Source: Camelus bactrianus
Taxonomy: Eukaryota > Chordata > Mammalia > Artiodactyla > Camelidae
NCBI RefSeq assembly: GCF_048773025.1
Contig: NC_133558.1
Span: forward strand, 19,946,501 to 20,010,500
Reading direction: 5' to 3'
Length of the DNA: 64,000 nucleotides
Shown: positions 15,402 through 27,550 of the stretch, in pieces
How positions within the stretch are numbered: the stretch's first letter is position 1
Layout: each line of letters starts with the position of its first letter
The notes under the pieces: model-generated
What the model was told of the DNA's origin: nothing
The model's database searches: none
The model's input: only the letters and a program-made list of their open reading frames with translations
Program-made: the position numbers and the translations under genes

Positions 15402-18190
15402 TGGTAGGTGGACACAATGCTTATAGCTTCAGCAATCTCAGAACGCCCTCTAGTGTCTACAAAAAGAAATCACTAGTGTTTCTCCTAGGACACCTGATTG
15501 AAGCCATGTGCCAGCACTTCAGGGCTCTTATTATTAACCCATTCTGTAATCCCTATAAATTTGCTCATGCCTGTCAGAATATGTCATCTTATCTTTGGAT
15601 CAGAGAGTATGGTCAGAGCTCCTCTCGTCACATCGTAGGCCCAAACAGCCTAGGTGTAGCAAAGAAGACCTGGAGGTCAATGTCGTGAGGGCTGAGGAAG
15701 GACCTGAGCGTGAAGGAGTGGGTCTGCACAGCTGCAGCAGCCCCAGGTGCTGAATGCAGAACACTGCCTCCAGATCGCCCTCTCCAACTGCCACATCTGG
15801 CCCCCACCTTGCTGGCTGCCATTCCTGTGACACCAAGGCAACCAAACACTGGATCTCTGTGGTGGGAGTAGGGTTCCAGGATGGGCTGGATGTGGTCTGG
15901 TTTATCCTATACCTCTCTTCCAATACTAGACACTAAACTAAACTGATAAACCCTCACTCTTTCTCCAGGAAAGTGGTTCTAGTGTGGTTCTCAAAGCATG
16001 GACCCAGGACAGGTAGCACTGGCATTTTTTTTTTTTTACCATTATAAACAATGTCTGATTAATAGTCTTATATTTAAATAGCCTTCCGTATATTTTAGCT
16101 AGTCTGTTGGACATGATGTTTCTGAGGACTTGACCACGGGACACTTGGACAGAGACCTGAATGGTTGGGGGAGCAGCCATCTGAGTCTCTGGAGAGGAGG
16201 TGCACTTGGGGTGTCACAGGAGAGGCAAGAGCCCTGGGACCGAACCGGGCAGTGTCAGAGGTCCATGAGAGTAGACAAGTGAGCTGGGCTGAGAGTGGGG
16301 GATGGGGGGATGAGGCCCGGGTGGTGAGAGGGGCCCTGGCACAAGGGGCTTGTAGAAGTGGTGAAGGACTGGGATTTCATTCTGCCTGAGAGAAGACACT
16401 GGAGTGTTACGTGCAATGTGATGGCGAGGATGTGTTCTGATTCACAGTTTAAAAGATCACATTGTCTGTTATGTGGGCAATGGACAGCAGGGCATGAGAG
16501 TCAGCAGGAAGCCCACCTCTAAAGTGCACATGTTAACTACTGTAGAGAGGATGGTTCTAAGGTGGAAGCAGTAGAGGTGTGAGAAGTGACTGGATTCAGT
16601 GCTGATACATTTTAAAGATGGTGTTAGCAGTTACTCGATGGAAAACCACATATTTATTTTCCTGCCTTAATTCTATAGCTGATTTGAGGTGTCTTACTGC
16701 CATAAACCCAATGTAGTCTACATGAATTATTTAAAAATCAACGCCAACAAAAATAGAAATTTTAAACTGTTAAGACTGGGGTAAAGCTAGAACATTATTA
16801 CTAGGCAAGCTGGAACATCTGAAACATTTGCTGAAATGGAGAGTTGATTGTTTCCCTAGCTATGGATTTCATTGGTTCATAATCTCTTATATAAAAGAGA
16901 TTGCATAAAAGAGCCACCGGGTGGGGCAATAGAGCAGGATCAGTCCCTTGCTACCTGCTTCCGGTTCTACACACAGAGTCAAAGCAAATTAATTCCAAGA
17001 TGTTCAAAGATTAAATCAACATCTACAAAGTCATTGACTAAATGTAAAAATCTCAGGAATTCAAGGAGATTATGCATTTTCCCCCCTAGAAATGATCTCC
17101 TTGCGTGCTGCTGAAGTGATAGGGTCCTTTTGGGGGGCCCCAAGATGTAGGAGCTATTGGGCTACAGCCCTAAATAGAGTTGTTGAGGAGAGTGCAGACC
17201 TACTGGCAGGAAGAATCAGGCTTTGTTTTTGTGTTTGATCAGGAGGAATCTGGTAAACCAGTCAGAGTGGAGGATTTGGAGCCTACCTTCCAAAGGAATA
17301 AATTTACGATCTCCCCTCAATTTAAGCTCATGAGAAATCGCCAAGGAGCCACCTGTTCTCTTCCTCCCAGAGCCGCGTGGTTCCCCTCCAATGCCAACAG
17401 GAAGGGGAGTGCGGATGAGTGTGGAGGCTTTTGGTTCCCACTTCGGTATTTTCTTCCTCTCAGGTTATTAATGTGAGTTTCTTTGCCTCCTCGCTGCCAC
17501 CCCAACCCTCACTGGAACGCTTGGCCCGGAAGTTCCTGGGGGCCTTGGACCTGAAGGTGCAGTTTCTCTGCGTCCTCTCTTTGAGCTGTTGCCAACCTGA
17601 GAGCCACAGTGAACATCACCCACATGGGCTGGATGCTCTTACGGAGACACTGTCATTGCCCAGCATTCTTGAAGCTTTTTCAAATCAGAAAGTCAGTATC
17701 ATTCCTCAGACTTGCTCTGAAAGACTAACTTTTCTCAAGGACAAATCCAGGCTCTAGGAACAAGATTTACTCCACCCTTTTCCTGCCTGGAGAACGCTAG
17801 GACAATATGGTTGTCGAAAGTGGTTTGAGTGTAACTGTGCCAGGATCCCGTGTGTCCCCACTCAATCTGCAATTCTTTTTATTGTAGCCTGCACCTCTTA
17901 CTCTTGTTTGTTTACATATCTGTCTACTTTACTAAAAACAGCCCTTTTTCAAAAAGACTTTGAAAGATTCAAGGCTTTGAAAATGTGAAGGATTATTTCA
18001 AAATACAGTTTCTAGTGTTGGATTTTAGTTAACATTTTGGTTTTTAAACATCTGTAGCTTATTGACTTTGGCTCTTAGCATCATAATATTTTTCAGCACA
18101 AATATTATCTCCCTGACCTACCCCCATACAGATCCAAATTTATGCTAAAGGAAAATTCCAACATTTCAGACAAATTGTAAGTCATCAAAT
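15402..18190. other. Non-coding stretch with old repeats
   Basis: No gene recognised. A MER5A-like fragment lies at about 15970-16025. The stretch 16165-16600 is GA-rich and looks like an old interspersed repeat. At 17180-17757 there are open frames of about 100 codons on the plus strand without recognisable family, start context or splice structure. Confidence 0.4.
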
Positions 18191-18602
18191 TATCTCACTC
18201 CCTGGAGACACCAGTGTCAAAAGTTTGGTGAGAAATCTTCAAGGTTTTCCTCTATTTAAAAATGTATTTTATAAGTGGTATTAGTGGCATTATAATTCAG
18301 CATGTTCTTTAGCTTTTACAAAAGCTTAAACATGTCTTGGGCACATCTTTTCATAGCAACACATTAAAATCTATCTTATTACTTATATTGGCTGCATGGA
18401 ATTATGTCACAAGGCTTTTCTTTGGGGACAGTAGGAATGTTCTACATCTTTATTCTGGTAATGGTGACGTGGGCATGTAAGTTGCCAAAACTCAACCAGC
18501 TGTGCATTTCAAATAGATGCATTATGTTGTATGTAAATTATGTCCCTTCAAAGTTGGTTTTATTTATTTATTTAATTTTATTTTTTAAATGAAAGAAGTT
18601 TT

Positions 18603-18738
18603 TTCTTTTTTTTGGAGGGGGTAGGTAATCAGGCTTATTTATTTATTTAATTAAAAAAAAATTTGGAGGTACTAGGGATTGAACCCAGGACCTCCTGCAA
18701 GCTAAGCACACACTCTACCACTGAGCCATACATTCCCC
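18603..18738 (-). repeat. Camelid tRNA-derived SINE, left arm only
   Basis: Antisense copy (GATTGAACCCAGGACCTCC, CACTGAGCCATACATTCCCC) flanked by GTTGGTTTTA and GCTGGTTTTA. The right arm has the empty site (AGTCGGTTTTAAAACC in reverse complement, near 38185), so this copy inserted after the arms were duplicated. Confidence 0.88.
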
Positions 18739-19611
18739 ACCACAGCTGGTTTTAAAAATACTATCCTTTTTGTAATTTATACTTAGGTAAACAAAAGAAA
18801 CAAACAAAACACTTTGTTCTTGTTTCTAAGAGCTACACCCTGCACATTTGAAGTTAAAGGGTCCTGATGTTTGCATCTTCCTTTCAAGTGGTCCACCAAT
18901 AACAATAATAGCTGTTTACATATTCAGACAGAACTCAAACACCTATAACAAAACGAATACACGACAGAATAAAATAAATAAAGAATAAAAACGAAAGTCA
19001 GAAATCATAAAATTATATCGTTAAAATTTTATTTCCCCGGTAGCTTTTCTATCTCTTTTTCTTCTCTCTTCCTTTCTTCAGCCTTTTCCCCTTCGCTCCC
19101 TCCTTTTCCCGCTCTCTGCTTTACAGCTTATCCCCTGCATATTCGAAGCCACGAACATACCTGACTCACTCGGGACAGGTCAGGTACCCACCAGGAAGTC
19201 AGCGCTCACCAGGCTATTTTGTAAAACGGCTGCCCGGTTCTGCTGTTATTATATGATTTCAGGAAGTCACACGGGGTCTAAAGTAGTTTCCTTTCTAAGC
19301 GTGGCAGAACGTCAGTGGTTTATTGCTGGATTCTGGATCTCAGCTTTTCATTTGGGCGGGCGGAGCCCTGGACGGTCTGTTCCCTTCCTGGGGTGACGCG
19401 AGGCTGTAAGAAGTGTTTTTGGATCCTGGAATCTAAGGGTGGGCCCCATGAAGGCCGGGGCTGGAAGAAGCATTGCGCTACACCTAGACCTCAGAATCGA
19501 TCCAGAGGCTGTTTAAAATCAGTCGGTTTCCAGATCTCCTTTCAGACCTGAGTCGGAATTTCCGCGGACCCGGGCAGGACAGCATTTTCACAGCCTGCAG
19601 AAGTAATCATG

Positions 19612-19660
19612 GAGCAGATGGAGAACCAGGACCCGAAGTGCAGCTCCCAACCTACCTGTA
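19612..19660 (+). other. Exon-like short reading frame with splice donor
   Basis: ATGGAGCAGATGGAGAACC... encodes MEQMENQDPKCSSQPT and runs into CTACCTGTAAGCGCC, a fair donor. The corresponding part of the right arm (about 37195-37290) is homologous but lost both ATG and donor. No family resemblance. It may be chance, or a remnant 5' exon of a gene beside MIC. Confidence 0.25.
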
Positions 19661-20689
19661 AGCGCCTTCATTCTGCTTTTATATCAAAGAACAGCTTTTA
19701 TTTCCTTTAAGCCAGAGTTAGGGGGATGGAGTGATCTTCTGAGGGGTCGGTGAAGCCCTGCCAAGGATGAAGTGTCTCGCTTGATCTCTTCGGTTTCATT
19801 TCCGGACCCAGCAGTGTCGTCGGAAATTTGCTGAAAGACTCCAGTATTTGTGTGAGTCCAGGGTTACAGAAGGAAGAGTGGAGGGAGAAGAAGTAATTTA
19901 TAGGGAAGGGCAGAGGAGGCTGGAAACAGGGTGGGGTGGAGGGAAAACCGTACAAAAGACCAGCTGCAAGGCTTGATGGGGGAGGGGCGGCCATGGCTAG
20001 ATCCAGGAGAGCACCCTAAATCTGCAGTCCTAGACCATCAGGGCCTCTCCCACATCCCAGGAGGAGTAGTTGGCTTTATCTCTCATTGCAATCACCTCCA
20101 AATGCTGTGGAACAAACCTAGCATATTAGTATTAAGTCTTGTCTTTTTTTTTTTTTTTTTTTTGCAGGGTTGGGGGTGCAGTGACTTGAATGAGACAGTC
20201 TGCTGGAGCTGCCACAGCTAGCAAGTCTTTGAAGGAGGACTGACACAGAGGAAAGGGTTTGGGTCCAGCTTTCAGAAGAGCTGGGTTCCATCTGCCTCTA
20301 TACTTTCACTACCCTTGTGAATTTCAGCAATGAAAAGAATCTCTCTGAGATGGGACAGGACCCAATCCCTGAACTGCCAAATAAATTGTGATGGTGAAAG
20401 TAATTAATTAATAAAAATAATATGAAATCTAAGAAATTGTTAAAGCTTTCTGAGGCCTGACATTTTCACTCACAGGAAAAGTGTAGAATAAGGAGCTTAG
20501 TGGAATGGTTACTATTGAGAGGCAGAGTACAACTTTGAAAAAAGCATTTATTTACAGGGAGACAAAGATGAAATGAACATAGTTCCTGATCCTAAAGTGA
20601 CTTGTTAGCTTATGGGAGGAGTGTAAGATGGTCAGATAGGGTTCAAGGCACGGCAGAGTTGGTACCATCAAGGAGGTTTCAACCAGGGT

Positions 20690-20875
20690 TAGACCAGTGG
20701 TTCTAAAACTTGCCTACACATTGGAATCACTGAGGGGGTTTTAAAAAATACTAAGGCCAACCCAAGGGATACTGATTCAGTTGGTTTTGGCCATGGCCTA
20801 CACATATGGATAGTAAAAACTCCCCAGGTGGTTCTAATAAGCAGCCGAAATTGAGGACCACAGGCTAGATGTTCC
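20690..20875 (+). repeat. MER5A-type hAT DNA transposon, left arm copy
   Basis: Begins CCAGTGGTTCTAAAACTTG and follows the MER5A consensus (GGAATCACTGAGGG, TTCTAATAAGCAGCC). The matching copy in the right arm is split by an L1, so the element predates the duplication. Confidence 0.75.
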
Positions 20876-21125
20876 AAAGACCAAGAGATGTGTATTGGCA
20901 ATAAGGCACAATTTTTAGTAGAAGGAAGCTTTAAAGGTGGCATTATTGTTATTATATTATTATTGAGATATAGTTCATATATCACATAATTCTTTTTTTT
21001 AAAGCATACAGTTAGGTTGGTTTTAGTATGATCCCAAGGTTGTGCCACCCTCCCCACCATCTGTTTGGGATGATCTTGTAGCATGTGCAGTTCTGATGGG
21101 TTGGAAGGCAGAGGAGAATAATCCA

Positions 21126-21705
21126 TGGGAGGGTGATGCAGAAGCAGTGGCATCCTGGTGGGACAAAGTAAGGAGATGGGCCACTTTTACTGCAACCCAG
21201 GGAAGATATCACCAGAGAAGTGGGGGGTGATACCAGACAGCTGGTTGTGGCAGCTGGGGCATCAGTGAGGGAGCAGAGGCATTATGTGTTATATCTGCAG
21301 ACGGGGCAGCTGTGGATGGCTTGGGCATCACGGTTATAACTGGGGACAGGTACAGGTTTAGGAGACCTTTGCGGTTCTCTAGGCTGAAGTAGATGAAAGC
21401 CTGGACTAAGGTAGCTGCTGTGGGATGGAACAGGGGTTGGGGAAGCTGATGGTGAGTCCAAGAAAGGCAGGGGGAAAGGGATCAGAGGGGACCAAGCTGG
21501 TGGTGTTGCCAGAGAACTAGGGGGACAGGGAGAGGCTGGTGTGCTGGGAGGTGTAGAGTCTGCTTGTAGACCTGCTGGATTTGAGGGGCAGATGGCCCCA
21601 GAGGTGCAGATGTCCTGAGGCAGGTTGGAAAGGGTGTCTGGAGAGAGGTTGGCGCTGGAGTGGATCATGGGGAGTGGCCTCACTGGGCTTGTGATCCCTG
21701 TCCCC
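21126..21705 (-). repeat. Near-identical block shared with 34637-35217; holds a Pro/Ser-rich open frame
   Basis: Reverse complement matches the right arm with about four differences in about 580 bp by eye, against much lower identity on both sides. The minus strand is open across 21282-21705 (about 140 codons, rich in Pro and Ser, ending SCPVCRYNT). It differs by one residue (Ile or Thr) from the frame on the plus strand at 34627-35058. Not a family I recognise; openness in both copies follows from identity and is not evidence of selection. Confidence 0.85.
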
Positions 21706-21890
21706 TCCCCGCGGTTCCTGCCCCGCCCCCGTGGCTGAGTCAGTGGCTGCAAGTTAGGCTCCCAGCCCGGCCGGGAGGCGTGCTTTCAGGGTAACTTGTG
21801 GAGTTGCTCAGGACTGCCGCACTGAGCGCTCCGTCCCGGCGCCTTCTGTTGCTGTGCTGCAGCCTCCGGGAGGCTGGAAAAGTCTAGGCC
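21706..21890 (+). promoter_or_regulatory. MIC promoter region with GC box and AP-1 site
   Basis: GC-rich stretch directly before the MIC start codon. It has a CCCCGCCCCC GC box at 21721-21730 and a perfect AP-1 motif TGAGTCA at 21736-21742. No TATA box. MIC promoters in human are GC-box promoters with heat-shock elements; I see no clear heat-shock element here. The right arm lacks this segment. Confidence 0.6.
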
Positions 21891-24800
21891 ATGCGGCTTC
21901 TCCGTGTCCTGATGTTTCTATTCGATGTTACCCTTCTTCCACTCCTAGGTTTCACAGCCGGTGAGTGGGGTTCATTGAGCTTCGCAGCCGGGAGCCTGGG
22001 GCGGCTTCAGGGGTCGGGTGGAATTCTTGAGCGCCGAGGGGACCAACTCACTGGCGGTGCGGCGCGGGTGGGGAGCAAGGAACGGGGTAAGAGCTGGGGG
22101 AGATGGGGAGAGGTAGGGTAAGGTCGGGGTGGGGGCCGGAAGCCGGGTGCCGCCTGTTCCCATCACAGCTCAGTCTGGCTTCTGCACTCTCTTTCCAGCT
22201 TCTCTTCCGGCTGCACCTACCCTCCCTCCCTCCTTCCTCTTCTTCAGACCTGAGTTCTCTGACACCCCTGGGTCGGAAGGCTGCCCCCACACCAGTCTTC
22301 CCCCCACCATCACCCCGATTACGACGCCCCCCCCCCCGATGCTGGAGTTTACCAATTCCTTCCCGTCTGAGGGGGATTTTGCCCTCTCAGGTGCCTGAGC
22401 ACTGTTCTTTCTTGCTGTTTTCTGCCCAGCCTTCTTCCCTTCGCTGCCTGTGGGTAAAAGGAACTTCCAGGCAGACAGTGCTCCAGGAGCCTCAGTCCCT
22501 GGACTTAGAGGCCTTTTTTTAGTGACTAGGGAGCTCCAGGAAGGGCCCAAGTGCCGACCACATTTCTTTTCTTTTCTTTTTTTCTTTCCTTTTTGAGTTT
22601 TTAAAAACCATTTAAAATTTTATTTATATGTTTATTTTACAATATCATATTTTTTAAATTGAAGTATAGTTGATGTACAATATTATAGCTTATCTTAGAC
22701 CAGATGGTTTGTACCTCTTAATCCTCCACCTCTATCTTGCCCCTCCCCCTTCCTTCTCCCCACTGGTAACCAGTAGTCCCTTCTCTACATCAGCTAGTCT
22801 GTTTCTTTTCTGTTATATTCAACTAGTTTGTTGTATTTGTTGTACTTTTTTAGATTCCACATGTAAGTGATATCTTAGAGTACTTGTCTTTCTCCGTCTG
22901 GCCCATTTCACCCCGCACAATGCCCTCCAAGTCCATCCATGCTGTGCACCAGAAACTAATACAACATTTTAAATCAACTGTACTTCAATTAAAAAGCAAA
23001 CAACCCATTTAAAATATGGGCAGAATAACTGAACAGACATTTTTCCAAAAGAGGAAATGTAGATGGCCAACAGGAATATGAAAAATTTCTCATCACTAAT
23101 ATCAGGGAAATGCAAATCAAAATCAAAACGAGATATCATCTCACACCTGTCAGAATGGCCATGATCAAAAAGAACACAAATAACAAATGTTGACAAGGAT
23201 GTGGATAAAAGGGAACCCTTGAAAACTGTTGGTGGGGATGTAAATTGGTGTAGCCACTACGGAAAACAATATGGAGGTTTCTTAAAAACCCAAAAACAGA
23301 ACCATCACATGGCCCAGCAATTCCACTCCTGAGCATACATCTAAGAAAAACAAAAACATTACTTCAAAAAGATACATACACCCCACCATTAATAGTAACA
23401 CTACTTACAGTTGCTAAGCCATGGAAGCATCCCAAGTGCACGTCAAAAGATAAATGGACAAAGAAGATGCAGCACAATTTCTTTATCCAATTACCTGTCA
23501 GTGGACACTTAGGTTGTTTCCATGTCATGGCTATTGTGTGTAGTGCTGCTATGAACATTGGGGTGCACTTATCTTTTCGAATTAGAGTTCCCTTTGGATA
23601 TACACCCAGGGATTGCTGGATCACATGGTAAGACTAGTTTTAGTTTTTTTGAGGAATCTCCATACTGTTTTCCATAACGGCTGTACCAAACCACATTCCC
23701 ACTAGCAGTGTAGGAGCGTTCCCTTTTCTCCACACCCTCTCCAGCATTTATCTTTTGTGGACTTTTTAATAATGGCCATTCTGACTGGTGTGGATACCTC
23801 ATTGTAGTTTTGATTTGTATTTCTCCAAAAATTAGTGATACTGAGCATTTTTTCATGTGCTTATTGGCCATTTGTATACCTTGATTGGAGAATTACTTGT
23901 TTAGGTCTTGCCCATTTTTGGATTGGGTTGTTTCATTTTTTGTTATTAAAGTATATGAGCTGTTTGTATATTCTGGAAATTAAGCCTTGTCAGTCGCATG
24001 ATTTGCAAATATTTTCTCTTATTCCATAGGTTGTCTTTTTGTTTTGTTTGTGGTTTCCTTTGCTGTGCAAAAGCTTGTAAGTTTAATTAGGTCCCATTTG
24101 TTTAGTTTTGCTTTTATTTCTATTGCCTGGGTAGACTGCCTTAGGAGAACACTGCTAAGATTTATGTCAGATAATGTTTTGCCTATGTTTTCTTCTAAGA
24201 GGCTTAAGTTTATAGTGTCTTGTCTTACGTTCAAATCTTTAAGCCATTTTGAGTTTACTTTTGTGTATGCTGCTAAACTCACCCTCTTGAGGCCTCCACT
24301 CTCCACCCCATAGGTGCTGGACTGCACTTGCCCTGGTCCCTCTGCACCTCCCCCTATGGCACCTTACCCTGCTCCCACCCCTGCCCACCTGCCTTGGATC
24401 CTCACCAAGTTCTCATCAGTCACAAGCCCCCTCCCCTGGGAACCAGTATTCTCAAGGTCCCTCACTCCTCCTGTTCTGTCTTCACCCTAACCCAAGGTCT
24501 CCCAGAGTCACCCTTGAGCCCCACTCATCCCCTGTTCCCCAATCCCAGGCATGATCCCCTCTGCAACCCCTCCCCCTGAAAGAATCCTTGGTCCAACTGC
24601 CCAGCTCCTTGGCCTTCAATATCTTCTTTGGTTCCTTGACCCCAGTGGGCTATCACTACCTCAACCATGTATCCAAAGTCCTTGTTTATGCCACCTGGTG
24701 GGCTGGCCTTTCCCTACAGGGGCCTTCTCCCAGCACTGCCCCTCCTGCGCTGGATGTCTGACCCTACCCCTCTGTGGGGTAAGACCTGCCCCCCAAACCA

Positions 24801-27513
24801 CTCCCACCATGTAGGTCCTTCCCAATGTGCACTAGGCACCGAAGTTCTATTTTCTCTTGCCAGCCCCTCCTTCTAATTCTAGATGACCCTTGGGCACACT
24901 GCACTGACCCTTTGAATCCCCCAACACCTACCTCTCCCCAGGGGACACTGGCAGGTTTATTCCCCTCCCCAAGTGGGGCCTCACCATGCCTCTTGCACTC
25001 TGGACCCAGACCCCCTCCTTCGGCTCCCCCGGGGGGCACTGGCCTACCTGAAACTCTGTTAGCGCCACAAGCCAGCCCCGCAGGCCCCTCTGCCTCCTGC
25101 CTCACCCTCCCTTGACTCCACCTTGTCCCCAGTGAGCCTTCACCACAGACAGCAGGCCTCACTCTCCACCTCACCGTGACCCACCCCTGACCCACCCCTG
25201 ACCAGGGAGCCCTCTGCCAGGTGGGCCTCTCTGATCCTGGGCCTGCTAGAGCCCCTGCCTCCCTTCTGGTCCAGCTCCCCTCACCCTGGTTTTCTTGCCT
25301 CTCTCTGCCTCTCCCTTCCTCCGCAGGCCAGCCTCTCCCCTGGACCTCCTACCTGGACCCTTAGGGAGCCAGTGTTGCCCTGCCTGGCACCTGTCCTACA
25401 TGTTTGCCATCTCTGTCCTCCTCCCCCCATTCGTTCCTCAGTTCCTAGCTCCTTCCTTTCTCCTTTCCTTTTATTCCTGTGTGGAAATCCTCATTCTCGT
25501 CCCTCGGTACACATGCCTGTTTTGCATCCTTGAGATCTGGAGAAGGTCAGGACAGCAGAACCTTTCTGTTCAACATTTGATGGGCCCTCATTTCCAGAAA
25601 GCAGTCGCACCTGCACTCCGTCCTCCCCAGGATCGCACAGTCTCCATTACAGTCTCACAGTGCTGTGCCAGGATGGGTTTGTGCAGCCGAGCTTTTCAGC
25701 TGAGGGACGCTTGGATGGTCAGGCCTTCCTGCACTATGACCGCGGGAAGGGCAGGGCAGAGCCCCAGGGACCGTGGGCAGAAGACTTTGCAGCTGAGATG
25801 TGGGACACAGAAATCAAGGACTTGACAGAGAACGGAAGGGACCTCAGACAACTTCTGGCAGAAACAATGTCCCTGCAGGAGGATAAAGGAGGTGAGAGTG
25901 GGGAAGGGGAGAGAGTGCTGTGAGGCATTTCCCAGGCAAGTCTGGGCCCAGAACAGGGATCTGTCTCTTTCCCCTGGATTTGGTGGGGGAGGGGAATGCT
26001 GAGGAAGGGGATCTGTGAAGTCAGCAGGGAGGTGGCCGTGACTCAGCCCGCACAGGGAAGACATGGAGGGCAGCAGAGAGGGAGCCCTCTGGCTGGAATT
26101 TCTCACTTGGGCCGAAGGGCAGAAGGACATGGAACCAGAACCGGAGGGTCACTGCTCGGTGGGGGCAGGCTTGCATTCCCTGCAGGAGACTGTGGGCTGT
26201 GAAATCCGAGAAGATGGCCAGGCCAGGGGCTTCAGAAGTATCTGCTATGATGGGAAGCTCTTCCTCTCCTGTCACCCGGAGACCCATGGATGTAGAGTGC
26301 CCCAGTCCCTGGATCAGACCTTGGCCATGGAAATCAAGAAGTCCTGGGACACGGATGGCTTTCAAAGCAAGCATTACTGGGCCCATGTGCAGGGAGAGCT
26401 TTGTGCAAGACTGCGGAGCTACGTGGAGTCCCGCATGGGCTTCACGGACAGAACAGGTACTGACCCTGGGCCGGGGCCTTCCTGTCCCAGATCCTTATAG
26501 CCTCCACGCCCCAGCTCTGCCCACAGAAACCCTCCCTACAGTCCGGGTGCATGTATGTCGCGTTGGCGTGTTGTATTGCGATTTGCTGTTCTGTTAAACA
26601 TCTGTAGAGAGACGGGCAGGTACAGGAGGGGAGGGGCAGGAACCATCCCAGTGACAGTAATCCAGGGAAGCAGCGGGCCCTCTGACAGAAAACTGTCCCA
26701 GGGAAGGTGGGTGTCAGGCAGGAGAGGAAGCTCCTAGACTGGGGGTCGGCGCCCTGGCTCCCAGCCTTTCTGTCACAGCAGGTTCCCTCCTGGTCCCTGA
26801 GAGCCCAGCCCTCACATCTCCCTCCTCAGCATCACATGTAGATCCAGTCTCGGCCCATCCTCCTGCCTGTCTAAAGGAACTGGGCCCCAGGGTGCAGAGC
26901 AGACTTGGAGAAGGGCTGGGGTGGGCGAGGGCTCAGCCAGAGTTGGAGAGGTAGTGGGGAGCAGCCCCATTCTCTCGTCTCCCTTAGAGGGGAGCAGGGC
27001 TTGGCCACAAGCCTCACTGGCTCTGTGCTTTCTCCCCCAGTGCCTCCAGCAGTGAACGTGACCCTAAGCCAGGCCTTGGAGGGCAGGGTCAACCTGTCCT
27101 GTTGGGCTTTTGACTTCTTTCCCTGGAATATTTCAGTGGCCTGGCTTCAGGATGAGGACCCCGTGAGCCAGGATGCCCAGCAGTCTGGGGGTGTCCTGCC
27201 TGATGGGAACGGGACTTACTGGACCTGGGTGACCGTAAATATTCCCCAAGGAGAGAAGCAGAGGTTCACGTGCCACGTGGACCACAGCGGGAATCACAGT
27301 GCACACCCTGTGTCCTCTGGTGAGGCTGGGGTGATCCCGGAGGGGGTTCTGACCCTGGGAGGGTCAGAGACCAGGGTCGGGGAGAGGGAGCAGGCCTGTG
27401 GCTCTGGGGTGCCCGGGTTATAAGAAGGCCCTTTCTCAGGAAATACCCTGATGCATTGGAGCCCATGGCTGACCCTGGCTGCTGTTGTGGTTTGTATTTT
27501 CATCATGTTTTGA
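21891..27513 (+). CDS. MIC: MHC class I chain-related (MIC) gene, tailless
   Basis: MIC proteins are stress-induced, peptide-free class I-like surface molecules recognised by the NK receptor NKG2D. Exons: 1 (21891-21960, signal peptide, 70 nt), 2 (25631-25891, alpha1), 3 (26169-26456, alpha2, 288 nt), 4 (27041-27319, alpha3, 279 nt) and 5 (27440-27550, membrane segment); all junctions GT-AG, all phase 1. The reading frame gives about 323 aa. Alpha1 has [10 protein letters not shown] and [11 protein letters not shown]; alpha2 keeps the Cys pair ([14 protein letters not shown]) with three extra Cys; alpha3 keeps the Ig Cys pair (LSCWAF, FTCHVD) and five N-glycosylation sequons. The exon 5 frame reads [14 protein letters not shown] then TGA at 27511-27513, where human continues into a tail. 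The former tail codons (SKKTTTSA) follow untranslated. Intron 1 is enlarged by L1s. MICA versus MICB orthology cannot be decided. Confidence 0.9.
22575..22950 (-). repeat. L1 3' end in MIC intron 1
   Basis: Antisense L1 3' UTR text: GAAGTATAGTTGATGTACAA, AGATTCCACATGTAAGTGAT, TCCATCCATGCTGTG. 5'-truncated. Confidence 0.7.
22985..24275. repeat. Head-to-head L1 segments forming a large palindrome
   Basis: 22985-23465 is plus-strand L1 ORF2-end sequence (CCAACAGGAATATGAAAAAT, GGAAATGCAAATCAAAATC). 23467-24275 is minus-strand sequence from an overlapping part of L1 (ATTGTGTGTAGTGCTGCTATG, CAAATATTTTCTCTTATTCC). They meet at GAAGATGCAGCACAATTTC, where both stop at nearly the same L1 position. Both lie in MIC intron 1. 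Confidence 0.75.
24290..25560. other. Pyrimidine-rich remainder of MIC intron 1
   Basis: Strongly C+T-rich on the plus strand, with no gene seen. A small tandem repeat GTGACCCACCCCTGACCC occurs at about 25177-25200. It may be ancestral intron sequence; no repeat family recognised. Confidence 0.45.
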
Positions 27514-27550
27514 TCCAAGAAGACGACGACATCAGCTGTGGAGAGCCCAG
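27440..27550 (+). other. MIC: MIC exon 5 (membrane segment and stop)
   Basis: Acceptor TTTCTCAG and donor CCCAG-GTGAGAA are intact. Only the first 74 nt are coding. About 16 hydrophobic residues lie before the stop, with no basic stop-transfer residue, so the anchoring mode is uncertain: a tailless transmembrane helix or GPI attachment are both possible. Confidence 0.8.

Larger units (their letters stand above)
18190..22545 (+). repeat. Left arm of the MIC inverted duplication
   Basis: Collinear, in reverse complement, with 33360-38560. Anchors are 22450-22545 with 33367-33460; the MIC exon 1 pair; 21126-21705 with 34637-35217; the MER5A pair (20690-20875 with about 36060-36210); 19400-19680 with 37150-37470; and 18200-18500 with 38230-38560. 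By eye most of it is roughly three-quarters identical, except one nearly identical block. A SINE at 18603-18738 is absent from the other arm. Confidence 0.85.

Noticed and set aside
17180-17757. Protein-coding gene near 17.2-17.8 kb
   Set aside because: Open frames of about 100 codons only, with no recognised family and no supported exon structure.
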